A stretch of 31,333 nt of DNA. Origin: JANLWK01 sp031364505 (GTDB taxonomy: Bacteria > Eisenbacteria > RBG-16-71-46). The notes beneath the pieces were generated by a model that saw only the letters and a program-made list of their open reading frames with translations, made no database searches and was not told the origin of the DNA. The stretch lies in the NCBI GenBank assembly GCA_031364505.1, contig JANLWK010000062.1, forward strand, positions 1-31,333, read 5' to 3'. Positions 7,248-15,489 of the stretch are shown here, piece after piece. The position numbers and the translations under genes were made by a program. Within the stretch, counting starts at the first letter, position 1, and every line of letters starts with the position of its first letter.

Positions 7248-9590
7248 ATGAAGCGCTCCCGCAGACCCAAGCCCGCCACCCGCGGCGTCATCGTGCGGCG
7301 CCCGGCGCTCGTCGGCACCTCGATTCCGAGGCTCGAGGGCCACGACAAGGTCACCGGTGCCGCGCGCTACGTCGACGACCTCGTCGTCCCGGGCGTGCTC
7401 CACGGCTTCACTGTGCGCTCGACGATCGCCTACGGCCGCATCAAGCGCGTCACGCGCGACCCCGACTTCGACTGGACCGGCGTGGTGGTCGTGGACCACA
7501 ACGACATCCCTGGCGAGAACACCGTCGCGCTGATCGAGAAGGACCAGCCGCTGCTCGCCTCCGATCTCGTGCGTCACCAGGACGAGGCGATTCTGCTCGT
7601 CGCCCACGAAAGTCGCGAAAAGGCGCTCGCCGCGAGCCAGGCCGTGCGCATCGAGTACGAGCCGATGGACCCCGTGCTCACGATCGAGGAATCGATCGCC
7701 CGGAAGGCCGTGCTCTACGGCACCGACAACGTGTTCAAGAAGATCCTGATCGAGCGCGGCGACGTGACGCGAGGACTCGCGGGTGCGGATCTCGTGGTCG
7801 ACGGAGAGTATCGCTGCGGCCACCAGGAACAGCTCTACATCGAGAACAACGGCATGCTCGCCGAGCGCACGCCGGAGGGCGGCCTCGTCGTACGCGGTTC
7901 GCTCCAGTGCCCGTACTACGTACACAAGGCGCTCATGCATGCCTTCGCGCTGCCCGCCGAGAAGGTGCGCGTGGTGCAGGCCGTCACCGGCGGCGGGTTC
8001 GGCGGCAAGGAAGACTACCCGTCGGTGATCGGCGCGCACGCGGCACTGCTGGCGTGGAAGAGCGGGCGGCCGGTCAAGATCATCTACGACCGGCTCGAGG
8101 ACATCGCCGCAACGACCAAGCGCCACCCGGCCGTGATCCGCATGCGCACCGGCGTCATGCGCGATGGCACGCTCGTCGCGAACGACGTCGACGTGGTCAT
8201 GGACGGCGGCGCCTACGTGACGCTGTCGCCCGTCGTGCTGTCGCGCGGCGCCATTCACGCCAACGGCCCGTATCGCTGCGACAACGTGCGCATCCACTCG
8301 CGCGCCATGGCGACGAACACGCCGCCGAACGGCGCGTTCCGCGGTTTCGGGGCGCCCCAGACGCAGTTCGCGGTGGAATGCCACATGGACGCGATCGCCG
8401 AGCGTCTGGGGCTGGACCCCGTGGCGTTCCGGCGTCACAACGCCGTCGTCGAGGGCGACATCACGGCCACCGGCCAGGTGCTGAACGAGAGCGTCGGCGC
8501 GATGGAGGTGCTCGAGCGCACGGTGAAGCGCGCCGACTGGGCGCGCACGCGCGCCCGCTACGAACGCGAGAACGCGAAGGCCGAGGCGGCGGAGCGTACG
8601 GCCGCGAAGTCGGGAAAGTCTGCGAAGTCCGCGAAGCCGGCGGCCCGGCGGCTGCGGCGCGGCATCGGCCTGTCGCTCGTGTTCCACGGCGCGGGCTTCA
8701 CCGGCAGCGGTGAGGTGAAGCTCGATTCGAGTGCCTCGCTGGATCTCACGCCCGACGGCTGGCCGCGCGCGCTCACGGCCAACACGGAGATCGGGCAGGG
8801 AACGATCACCGCGTTCTCGCAGATCATCGGCCAGGAGCTGGGGCTCCCCGCCACCTGCGTGCGCATCGCGCACGCCGACACCGCCGAGGTGCCGGACAGC
8901 GGCCCTACCGTGGCGTCGCGCACGATCATGGTCGTGGGCGGGCTGCTCGCCCAGTGCGCGGTGCGCATGCGCGAGCGGCTCGAGCTGTTCGCCGAGCGGC
9001 CGCTGCGCGACGCGAAGGATTTCCAGAAGGTGGCGAAGGCGTTTCTCGCGTCGCGAGGCCCGCTGCGGATCGACCAGCGCTACAAGAAGCCGCCCGAGAT
9101 CGTCTGGGACGACGATCGCTACCGCGGTGACGCCTACGGCTGCTTCGCGTACGCGGCCTGTGCGGTCGAGGTCGAGGTCGATCTCGACACTGCGGAGACG
9201 AAGGTGCTCAAGGTGACCACCGCGCAGGACATCGGCAAGGCGATCCACCCGGTGCTGTGCGAAGGGCAGATCGAGGGCGGCACGGTGCAGGGGCTGGGCT
9301 GGGCGCTGCTCGAGGACGTGCGCTGGAAGGACGGGCGCGTGTGGAACCACCAGCTCACGAACTACATCATTCCGACGTCGGCCGACACACCGCCGCTCGT
9401 GGTCGAAATCGTCGAGATCCCATACAAGCACGGGCCGTCGGGCGCCAAGGGCGTCGGAGAGCTGCCGATGGACTGCCCCGCACCCGCCGTCGTGGCCGCG
9501 ATCGCGCACGCCACGGGCCGCCGCGTCGGCGAGATCCCGGTGACGCCCGAACGCCTGCTCGCGGCGCTCAGGAATGGCGGAGGCCGGTGA
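7248..9590 (+). CDS. xdhA: Xanthine dehydrogenase-type oxidoreductase, molybdopterin-binding subunit
   Basis: The large catalytic subunit, oxidising a purine (hypoxanthine/xanthine) at the Mo-pterin centre. With an ATG start at 7248 it has 780 residues, normal for three-subunit enzymes. Landmarks are RLEGHDKVTGAARYVDD at the N-terminus, GGGFGGKED at about 248-256, GAFRGFGAPQTQFAVE at about 362-377, a TEIGQGT segment, and KGVGELP at about 733-739 containing the catalytic glutamate. The AFRGFGAPQ form is typical of xanthine dehydrogenases; the VAYRCSFR loop of CO dehydrogenases is absent. A GTG at 7209 would add 13 residues. An unusual Lys/Ala/Ser-rich linker occupies about residues 440-468. 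The stop shares one base with the start of the 2Fe-2S subunit gene. Confidence 0.93.
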   Translation: MKRSRRPKPATRGVIVRRPALVGTSIPRLEGHDKVTGAARYVDDLVVPGVLHGFTVRSTIAYGRIKRVTRDPDFDWTGVVVVDHNDIPGENTVALIEKDQPLLASDLVRHQDEAILLVAHESREKALAASQAVRIEYEPMDPVLTIEESIARKAVLYGTDNVFKKILIERGDVTRGLAGADLVVDGEYRCGHQEQLYIENNGMLAERTPEGGLVVRGSLQCPYYVHKALMHAFALPAEKVRVVQAVTGGGFGGKEDYPSVIGAHAALLAWKSGRPVKIIYDRLEDIAATTKRHPAVIRMRTGVMRDGTLVANDVDVVMDGGAYVTLSPVVLSRGAIHANGPYRCDNVRIHSRAMATNTPPNGAFRGFGAPQTQFAVECHMDAIAERLGLDPVAFRRHNAVVEGDITATGQVLNESVGAMEVLERTVKRADWARTRARYERENAKAEAAERTAAKSGKSAKSAKPAARRLRRGIGLSLVFHGAGFTGSGEVKLDSSASLDLTPDGWPRALTANTEIGQGTITAFSQIIGQELGLPATCVRIAHADTAEVPDSGPTVASRTIMVVGGLLAQCAVRMRERLELFAERPLRDAKDFQKVAKAFLASRGPLRIDQRYKKPPEIVWDDDRYRGDAYGCFAYAACAVEVEVDLDTAETKVLKVTTAQDIGKAIHPVLCEGQIEGGTVQGLGWALLEDVRWKDGRVWNHQLTNYIIPTSADTPPLVVEIVEIPYKHGPSGAKGVGELPMDCPAPAVVAAIAHATGRRVGEIPVTPERLLAALRNGGGR

Positions 9591-10174
9591 TGAAGAAGGC
9601 GGCCCGGAAGACCGCGACGAAGGCTTCAACGAAGGCTGCCCCAAGAGCTGCCCGGATGACGACCCGAGGGACCTCGACGAACGGCGCGCCCCGTATGACG
9701 GTGGAGATGACGGTCAACGGCGTGCGCCGCCGCGCCAGCGTGCCGCCGCTCAAGCGGCTGCTCGACGTGCTGCGCGAGGATCTGGCGCTGCCGGGCAGCA
9801 AGGAAGGCTGCGGCGAGGGCGAGTGCGGGGCGTGCACGGTGCTGATCGACGGCCGCACCGCGTGCTCGTGCCTGGTGCCCGCGGCGCAGGCGCACGGCGC
9901 GCGCGTCACGACGGTCGAGGGGCTCGCGAAGCGGGGCCGGCTCACCGCGCTGCAGCAGACGTTCATCGACATGGGTGCGGCGCAGTGCGGCATCTGCACG
10001 CCCGGCATGCTCGTCACCTCGTGCGAGCTGCTCGCGCGGTGCAAGGGCCGCGTGCCGGGCGACGACGAAGTGCGCGAGGCGCTCGCCGGGAATCTCTGCC
10101 GCTGCACCGGCTACCAGAAGATCGTCGATGCCGTGCGCGAGACGGCGCGGCGCGCGAAGCGGGTGGCGAAGTGA
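9590..10174 (+). CDS. xdhC: Xanthine dehydrogenase-type oxidoreductase, 2Fe-2S subunit
   Basis: The iron-sulfur subunit that passes electrons from molybdenum to FAD. It has 194 residues. The plant-type cluster ligands are Cys74, Cys79, Cys82 and Cys94 (KEGCGEGECGACTV...), and the second cluster ligands are Cys133, Cys136, Cys170 and Cys172 (QCGICTPGM and NLCRCTGY). Family members usually start near residue 36 here (MTVEMTVNG); the first 35 residues are an additional Lys/Ala/Thr-rich, presumably disordered tail. The ATG at 9590 has GGAGG 6 nt upstream and overlaps the xdhA stop by one base; the internal ATG at codon 36 is possible but less well placed. Confidence 0.94.
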   Translation: MKKAARKTATKASTKAAPRAARMTTRGTSTNGAPRMTVEMTVNGVRRRASVPPLKRLLDVLREDLALPGSKEGCGEGECGACTVLIDGRTACSCLVPAAQAHGARVTTVEGLAKRGRLTALQQTFIDMGAAQCGICTPGMLVTSCELLARCKGRVPGDDEVREALAGNLCRCTGYQKIVDAVRETARRAKRVAK

Positions 10175-11064
10175 GGTCCGCCGTCTCGACGATGTCGCTC
10201 CTGCGGCCGCGGAGCCTCGGGGCTGCGCTCGGCGCGATGAGCGCGTCGGCGTCGAACGGCGCCGAGAAGCTGATCCCGTTCGCCGGGGGCACCGACCTGT
10301 ACGTCGTCCTGAACGCCGGCACGCCGCCGGGCACGCGCTACCTCGACCTGTGGGGCCTGCGCGAGCTGCGCGGCATCCGCGTCGGTCGCGCCGGCGTGAC
10401 CCTCGGCGCGCTCACGACGTTCCGCGAGATTCGCGACCACGCCGTGCTCCGCCGCAAGCTCCCGTCGCTCGTCGCCGCAGCCTCGGAAGTCGGCGCGTGG
10501 CAGATCCAGAACCGCGCCACGATCGGCGGCAACATCGCGAACGCCTCGCCCGCGGGCGATTCGTTGCCGGTGCTGCTCGCGCACGACGCCGTCGTTCACG
10601 TGCGCTCGGCCCGCGGCGGGCGCGCGATCCCGTTCGCCGAGCTGTACACCGGCTACCGCGCGCTCTCGATGGCGCCCGACGAGCTGATCGCCGCCGTCGA
10701 GGTCCCGTTTCCGCCGGCCGGCGCCCGCGCGTTCTTCCGCAAGGTTGGAACGCGACGCGCCCAGAGCATCTCCAAGGTCGTGTGCGCCGGCGTCCTCAAA
10801 CTCGACCGGAAGGGGAACGCCACGCACGCGCGCTTCGCGCTCGGCAGTGTCGCCCCGGTCACGCTGCGCGCCCGCCGCGCGGAAGAAGCGCTGATGGGCA
10901 TCCCGGCATCCGCGGCCGCACTCGCCGCCGCGCGCGCGGCCCTCGAGCGCGACATCGCGCCGATCGACGACATACGGTCCACGCGCGACTACCGCATCGC
11001 CGTCGCCGGCAACGTGCTCGAGCAGTTCCTGCGCATCGCGGATCCGCGCTACCTGCGCGTCTGA
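10171..11064 (+). CDS. xdhB: Xanthine dehydrogenase-type oxidoreductase, FAD-binding subunit
   Basis: The flavin subunit that hands electrons to NAD+. It has 297 residues from the GTG at 10171, which overlaps the previous stop (GTGA); an in-frame ATG at 10192 is the alternative and would remove seven residues. FAD-binding motifs are FAGGTDLYV at about 37-45 and NRATIGGNIANASPAGDS at about 113-130, followed by a CO-dehydrogenase flavoprotein C-terminal domain (RRAQSISKVVCAG). The gene order, molybdopterin, then FeS, then FAD, is one of the common arrangements. It is the last gene of the purine island. Confidence 0.93.
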   Translation: MRSAVSTMSLLRPRSLGAALGAMSASASNGAEKLIPFAGGTDLYVVLNAGTPPGTRYLDLWGLRELRGIRVGRAGVTLGALTTFREIRDHAVLRRKLPSLVAAASEVGAWQIQNRATIGGNIANASPAGDSLPVLLAHDAVVHVRSARGGRAIPFAELYTGYRALSMAPDELIAAVEVPFPPAGARAFFRKVGTRRAQSISKVVCAGVLKLDRKGNATHARFALGSVAPVTLRARRAEEALMGIPASAAALAAARAALERDIAPIDDIRSTRDYRIAVAGNVLEQFLRIADPRYLRV

Positions 11065-11198
11065 ACCGCGCCCCCAGCGGTCGGAGTAGGCCGCGGAATC
11101 GCCCTTGGAATCGCCCCCGCGCGCGCACGCCCTCAAATCCCCCTCAAGCTTCCGCGCGCTGCCGGGCCCGCGCCCGAGCCTTGCGGGACACGTTTTCC

Positions 11199-11225
11199 TC
11201 AAGGGCGAAAGGGCCCTGCCGATAA
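11199..11225 (+). promoter_or_regulatory. Sigma-28 (FliA)-type promoter
   Basis: TCAA (11199-11202), a 15-nt spacer and GCCGATAA (11218-11225) match the flagellar sigma-28 consensus (TAAA-N15-GCCGATAA) at all eight -10 positions and three of four -35 positions. The gene's GGGAGGGG ribosome-binding site (11234-11241) and GTG start (11248) follow directly. The rest of 11065-11247 contains a GGAATCGCCC direct repeat and GC-rich sequence but nothing else recognised. Confidence 0.6.
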
Positions 11226-11247
11226 TGCTCGCAGGGAGGGGCCGAAC

Positions 11248-11709
11248 GTGTCGGAAAACTGGCAGCCAACGCTGACGGAGATCGCTCTGGTGTTCTCGCG
11301 CCTCGCGGACCGCGTGGCCGAGCAGGAGCAGATCATCATCGATCCGTACGTGGAGCAGGCCCTTCGTGAAGCCGTCTTCCACCTGGAGCAGCACATTCCG
11401 GGGTGGGACCCACCCTTCGACGCCGACGCCGCACGGGCGATGGCCAAGGCCGCCGGCGATTCGCTGGAGCGCGGCCACGAGCGCGAGGCGTTGTCGCGCG
11501 CTCTGCGCGGGCTGTCGTTCTCGCCGCACGATCCAGCCCTGTTCTACGTCGCCGCCTCGTCCTGCTTCGAATCCGGAGCGGTCGAGCTGGCGCTCCGGCT
11601 GCTCTGCCACGTGCTGTGGATCCACCCGGGCCACGAGGCGGCACGAGCCGATCTCGACGCGCTCACGGCGTTCTTCGACGACTCCGACGGCCAGCAGCGC
11701 GCGGCCTGA
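11248..11709 (+). CDS. Small TPR-like protein, probably motility-associated
   Basis: A 153-residue acidic, largely helical protein with no signal peptide. Residues about 65-140 read like one or two tetratricopeptide units (AMAKAAGDSLERGHEREALSRALRG, then a DPALFYVAASSCFESGAVELA pattern), with hydrophobic and small residues at TPR-like spacing. No enzymatic motif is seen. The GTG start follows GGGAGGGG by 6 nt. The sigma-28-type promoter immediately upstream implies expression with the flagellar late-gene regulon; a chaperone, adaptor or chemotaxis-accessory role is a guess from that. Its last 47 bases overlap the 3' end of the convergent metallopeptidase gene. Confidence 0.75.
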   Translation: MSENWQPTLTEIALVFSRLADRVAEQEQIIIDPYVEQALREAVFHLEQHIPGWDPPFDADAARAMAKAAGDSLERGHEREALSRALRGLSFSPHDPALFYVAASSCFESGAVELALRLLCHVLWIHPGHEAARADLDALTAFFDDSDGQQRAA

Positions 11710-13372
11710 AGCCGAGCACTCGCGAGCCGGATCGAACGAGTATTCGCGAGCCAGGTCCAACGAGAGCTTGAAGCCCCGCCAGCGCGAGCATCGCCGCGGC
11801 GGCCGCCGCTGCGAGCGGTGACCACCCCGGGAACGCCACCGCGACGCGTGTGGGCGCCGCCGGCTGGGTACCCGCCGACACGTCCACGGGAATCGCGTCC
11901 TCGCCGCCCACCAGCATCCGCGTGAGCGTCAGTGGCAGGAGCCCCGCCACCGGTGTCTGGCCCTGTGCGAGCAACTCGGTTCGCGCCGTCCCGGCCGCGT
12001 CGGTCTTCCAGACCTGGATCAGGTGGTTGGCCATGGCCGTGACTCGCAGCGCGCTCGTCCCGAAGTGCAGGCTGTCGGCGAACGCGGGGGCGAACGAAAT
12101 GAAGTCCGAGCCCGGCACGTTCACCGACTGATCCGCGACGCCGTCGGCGTTGACGTCCTTGAGGAACGTCACGCGGCGCCCGAACGTGAACCCGTCCCGC
12201 GCGCCGAGATCCTCCGGCGTCACGATGACGCCCGAGCCGAGCCCGGGATGGACCGCCAGCACGAGGCTCGTCGCCGTCGCGACGCCGGGAAAGAAGTGGC
12301 TGGCGAACGATTGGGGTTGCTTCATGTCGGGGATCGAGTCGCCGTTCGTGTCCTGCCAGATCGTGATCCCGCTGCCGTTGTTGTGCGTGTCGAGGATGTA
12401 CCACTTGCGCGTCGCGGGGTCGTAGTCGGCGCAGGACGGGTGGCGCGTGTTCGGCAGCGGCAGCTCCTGGCGCCCGTAGTACTGCGTCGCGTCGGCGTTC
12501 AGCACGGTGAGCCAGCCGTTCGGGACGGCGGCCGACGTGGTGTCGGCGCCGAACACGAGCACGCGGTCGTCACCCGGCATCTCCACCGCGTTCACGCTGA
12601 ACCACGCGTGAAGCGGCGCCGGCGCCACCGTGTGAAGGGCTTCCGCGTCGAGGGAGTAGCTCAGGCTGTCCGGCTTGCGGACGACGATCGTGTGATTCTT
12701 GGCGCCTTTGCCCCCGGACTGTCGGCTCGCACCGGAGGGCGTGTTCGAGCCCGGCAGCGTGGTTCCGCCGCCGCCGCTGATCTGCGCCTTGGCCTCCTTC
12801 ATCTTCGTGTTGTCACCCGAGTAGCCGGTGTCGTGTGTCCCGCCGAGCGCTTCGAGCACCGCGATGCCCACCTGGTAGGCGGGCGCCTCGTTCCCCGGAC
12901 CCGGGCTCGTGAGCTGCTGGGTGTGCAGCCACTCGTGCGCGAGCGTACGGGCGAGGTTGCGCGTGTTCGCCGTCTCGAGATGCTGGTCGGCGATGTTGAT
13001 ACGATCGCCGACACAGCCGGCGGCACTGTCGCTCGACGTGGCTCCATTGGCGGTGCCCTTGGCACCGTGGCCCTTGCCGAGGCGGCCCTCCTTGAGCATC
13101 AGGCGGAGATCGGCGGCGATCTGGGCACCGTCGTAGGTCACGCCGCCCTTGATCACGATGTCGAGGGTCGCGAGCGTGTCGATCGCCTTGTTCACGCGCG
13201 CGAGCTCGGTGCCCTCGATCTTGATGCCGTTGCCGTTGCCGTCCGTGGAATCGAAGCCCGCCTTCGGCGGGGGAGGATCGGCGTGCACCAGCGACAGGGC
13301 GAGCGCGATGAGCGCGGGCGGCAGGAGGGCCCGCACGAGGCGGCGCGTCGTGAGTACGGTTCCGAGTGACAT
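11663..13372 (-). CDS. Secreted zincin-like metallopeptidase with EF-hand-like repeats and C-terminal membrane tail
   Basis: A 569-residue protein. Residues 1-31 form a signal peptide ending VHA-DP. A Ca-binding-like loop DSTDGNGNG is at about 41-49. The zinc signature HEWLH is at 146-150 (LAHEWLHTQQ), with glutamate as general base; a third ligand is not obvious. Two further Asp-rich loops, DTNGDSIPD and DVNADGVAD, lie in the second half, which otherwise looks like beta-rich surface modules. The C-terminus has a hydrophobic helix (about 518-537, FPGWSPLAAAAA...) followed by an 8-residue tandem repeat and an arginine-rich tail, resembling a sorting or anchoring signal. The ATG at 13372 has GGAGG 8 nt upstream; an upstream ATG at 13507 lacks one. 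No known peptidase family is assigned with confidence. Confidence 0.75.
   Translation of the reverse strand: MSLGTVLTTRRLVRALLPPALIALALSLVHADPPPPKAGFDSTDGNGNGIKIEGTELARVNKAIDTLATLDIVIKGGVTYDGAQIAADLRLMLKEGRLGKGHGAKGTANGATSSDSAAGCVGDRINIADQHLETANTRNLARTLAHEWLHTQQLTSPGPGNEAPAYQVGIAVLEALGGTHDTGYSGDNTKMKEAKAQISGGGGTTLPGSNTPSGASRQSGGKGAKNHTIVVRKPDSLSYSLDAEALHTVAPAPLHAWFSVNAVEMPGDDRVLVFGADTTSAAVPNGWLTVLNADATQYYGRQELPLPNTRHPSCADYDPATRKWYILDTHNNGSGITIWQDTNGDSIPDMKQPQSFASHFFPGVATATSLVLAVHPGLGSGVIVTPEDLGARDGFTFGRRVTFLKDVNADGVADQSVNVPGSDFISFAPAFADSLHFGTSALRVTAMANHLIQVWKTDAAGTARTELLAQGQTPVAGLLPLTLTRMLVGGEDAIPVDVSAGTQPAAPTRVAVAFPGWSPLAAAAAAAMLALAGLQALVGPGSRILVRSGSRVLGFRPRAAGRRSRRRTP
11714..11761. repeat. 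24-bp tandem repeat at the end of the metallopeptidase gene
   Basis: Two adjacent 24-bp units (11714-11737 and 11738-11761) are identical at 19 of 24 positions, sharing TCGCGAGCC. On the minus strand they encode the tandem octapeptides VGPGSRIL and VRSGSRVL just after the C-terminal hydrophobic helix. The unit length is a multiple of three, so copy-number change would keep frame. Confidence 0.7.
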
Positions 13373-13532
13373 GCGGTACCTCCGCGAGGGGGCGGATCGG
13401 AGCACCAACAAGTGTACGCCCGCCCGGCGCCCGCGGACATGACTCGTTTCCGGGGCACGCCGGGCCGACGCGTGCCCCGCGCCGGCGGTGAACTTGGTGC
13501 CCCCCAAGCCCTGTGCGAGACTCGGCCACCGT

Positions 13533-14624
13533 ATGCGCTGGTCCTATTCGCTCGGCCGCATCGCTGGCATTCCCGTCCAGGTCCACATTTCCTTCCTGCT
13601 GCTCGTGGGCTGGATCGCGTTGTCCCGCGGCCTGTTCACCGGCCGGCCCGGGCCCGCCTTCGCCGCCGTCCTGCTGCTGCTGCTGATCTTCGGCTGCGTG
13701 GTCCTCCACGAGCTGGGCCACGCGCTCGCCGCGCGGCGGTACGGCATCGCCACCCGCGACATCACCCTGCTCCCGATCGGCGGGGTCGCGCGGCTCGAGC
13801 GGATGCCCGAGAAGCCGTCGCAGGAGCTGGTCGTGGCGCTCGCGGGCCCGGCCGTGAATGTCGTGATCGCGGCGGTGCTCGGCGTCATCTCGCGCGGGCT
13901 GGACCGGCCCTTCATGGACGCGGTGACGCGCGGCAGCCTGCTCGAGTCCGTTCTCGCGATCAACGTCTGGATGATCCTGTTCAACATGATTCCGGCCTTC
14001 CCGATGGACGGCGGCCGCGTGCTGCGGGCGCTGCTCGCGATGCGCCTGCCGTACGCGCGCGCGACGCGCATCGCCTCGCGCATCGGCCAGTTCGTCGCGG
14101 TGCTGTTCGGGCTCGCCGGGATCGTCGGCTCGAACATGATGCTGCTGCTGGTGGCGCTGTTCGTGTTCCTCGCGGCGGGCGAGGAGCGCACCGTGGTCGA
14201 GACGCGCGCATCGATCGAGGGCCTGCGCGTGCGCGCCGCGATGCTCACCGAGTTCTACCGGCTCGACGCCGCCGACCCGCTGTCGGCCGCCGTCGCGCAC
14301 CTGATGGCCGGCAGCCCGCAGGACTTCCCGGTCACCGAGGGCGGCGCGCCGGTCGGCGTGCTCACGCGCGACCGGCTGGTCAGCGCCATCACGCGGTACG
14401 GTGATCACGTCGCCGTGGGCACCGTCGTGCCACGCCGCGGGGATGCCGTTGGTCCGGATTCTCCGCTCGACCACGCGCTGTCCGGCATGCGCGCGATGGG
14501 GCTCACCGCACTCCCGGTCGTCGAGAGCGGCCGGCTCGTCGGCCTGCTCACGCTCGACAACGTGGGCGACCTGCTGCTCGTCCGCCAGGCGCTCAGGCGC
14601 CACATGGACAATGGCAAGGCATGA
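13533..14624 (+). CDS. Site-2-protease-type zinc metalloprotease (M50) with paired CBS domains
   Basis: A 363-residue integral membrane protease. Motifs are HELGH at 59-63 (zinc ligands and catalytic Glu60) and NMIPAFPMDGGR with Asp159 as the third ligand, in a roughly six-helix membrane domain. Residues about 235-355 form two CBS modules, the second ending ALPVVESGRLVGLLTLDNV, which usually sense adenine nucleotides. This is the SpoIVFB-like subclass (S2P group III), which cleaves membrane-anchored regulators within the bilayer. The ATG at 13533 is chosen because the family starts with W-S/Y-L-G-R-I-G-I; an in-frame ATG at 13488 would add unrelated residues. No Shine-Dalgarno is evident. No obvious substrate gene is adjacent. 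It overlaps the next gene by 14 nt. Confidence 0.92.
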   Translation: MRWSYSLGRIAGIPVQVHISFLLLVGWIALSRGLFTGRPGPAFAAVLLLLLIFGCVVLHELGHALAARRYGIATRDITLLPIGGVARLERMPEKPSQELVVALAGPAVNVVIAAVLGVISRGLDRPFMDAVTRGSLLESVLAINVWMILFNMIPAFPMDGGRVLRALLAMRLPYARATRIASRIGQFVAVLFGLAGIVGSNMMLLLVALFVFLAAGEERTVVETRASIEGLRVRAAMLTEFYRLDAADPLSAAVAHLMAGSPQDFPVTEGGAPVGVLTRDRLVSAITRYGDHVAVGTVVPRRGDAVGPDSPLDHALSGMRAMGLTALPVVESGRLVGLLTLDNVGDLLLVRQALRRHMDNGKA

Positions 14625-15489
14625 CCGGCGAGTGCCGATCGTCCGGCTGACCGTGCTGGCGGCCGCGGTGGTGGCGGCCGTCGTGCTCTCGCGCACCGCG
14701 GGCGCGCCGCGCTTCCGCACGGAACGCGCCGGCGTCGAGTTCGAGCTGGTGCGCGGCGACCCGTACTGCCGCATGGGCTCGTCCGAGATCGCGGTGCTCC
14801 GGATCGACCCGCGCCGCGTGCGGTTCCGCATGCAGCACTACCTGACGCAGCCGGACCACCTGCCGCTCGACATCCTCGAATGGGAGCGCCGCACCGGGGC
14901 GATCGCCGTGTTCAACGCCGGCCAGTACTACCCGGACTATTCGTACATGGGCCTGTTCGCGAGCGCCGGCCGCCTGGTATCGCGCACGCCGCACGCCGAC
15001 TACAAGGCCGCACTCGTCGCCGACCCGAAGAGCGGCGGCCCGGGCGCGCGCGTGCTCGATCTCGATCTCCACCCGATCCGCGGCGACGCGCTGCCGTGGC
15101 GCGAGGTGGCGCAGTCGTTCATGCTGTTCGACGACGACGGCCGGATCCGCGTGCGGAAGAGCAACCAGGTGGCCTACCGCACCGTCGTGGGCGAGGACGC
15201 GCAGGGGCGCATTCTCGTCATCACGACCGAGGGCGGCTACACGCTCTACGAGCTGGCGGGCCTGCTGCGCACCATGCCACTCGGACTCCAGCGGGTGATG
15301 TGCATGGATGGCGGGGAAGAGGCGGTGCTGTGCGTGCGCACGGGCGGGTTCCACTACGCGAGCTTCGGTCATCGCGAGGCCGACGGCCGCGTGCCGAATC
15401 CCTCGCGGCCCACGGTGCCACTCCCGGCCGTCATCACGATCGTGGCGAACCAGGCCGAACCCCACGCGGCTCCGAAGGAGTCTCGATGA
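14611..15489 (+). CDS. Membrane-anchored phosphodiester-glycosidase-like protein (NAGPA/DUF2233 domain)
   Basis: A 292-residue protein with one N-terminal transmembrane helix (about 10-27) and an extracytoplasmic domain. The pattern VFNAGQYYPDYSYMG near residues 102-116 and CMDGGEEA near 230 matches the phosphodiester N-acetylglucosaminidase-like fold, where the Asn and the Asp-Gly-Gly belong to the active site. Related proteins act on cell-wall sugar phosphodiesters. The ATG at 14611 lies within the end of the M50 gene; no good ribosome-binding site is present, so coupling is probable, and a GTG at 14632 is an alternative. It overlaps the NUDIX gene by ATGA. Substrate not predictable. Confidence 0.8.
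   Translation: MARHDRRVPIVRLTVLAAAVVAAVVLSRTAGAPRFRTERAGVEFELVRGDPYCRMGSSEIAVLRIDPRRVRFRMQHYLTQPDHLPLDILEWERRTGAIAVFNAGQYYPDYSYMGLFASAGRLVSRTPHADYKAALVADPKSGGPGARVLDLDLHPIRGDALPWREVAQSFMLFDDDGRIRVRKSNQVAYRTVVGEDAQGRILVITTEGGYTLYELAGLLRTMPLGLQRVMCMDGGEEAVLCVRTGGFHYASFGHREADGRVPNPSRPTVPLPAVITIVANQAEPHAAPKESR

Noticed and set aside
6504..9644. Very long open frame (over 1000 codons) on the minus strand opposite xdhA
   Set aside because: In such GC-rich DNA antisense frames are rarely interrupted; the translation is Arg/His/Ala-rich low-complexity sequence, whereas the plus strand encodes an intact molybdopterin subunit with all motifs.
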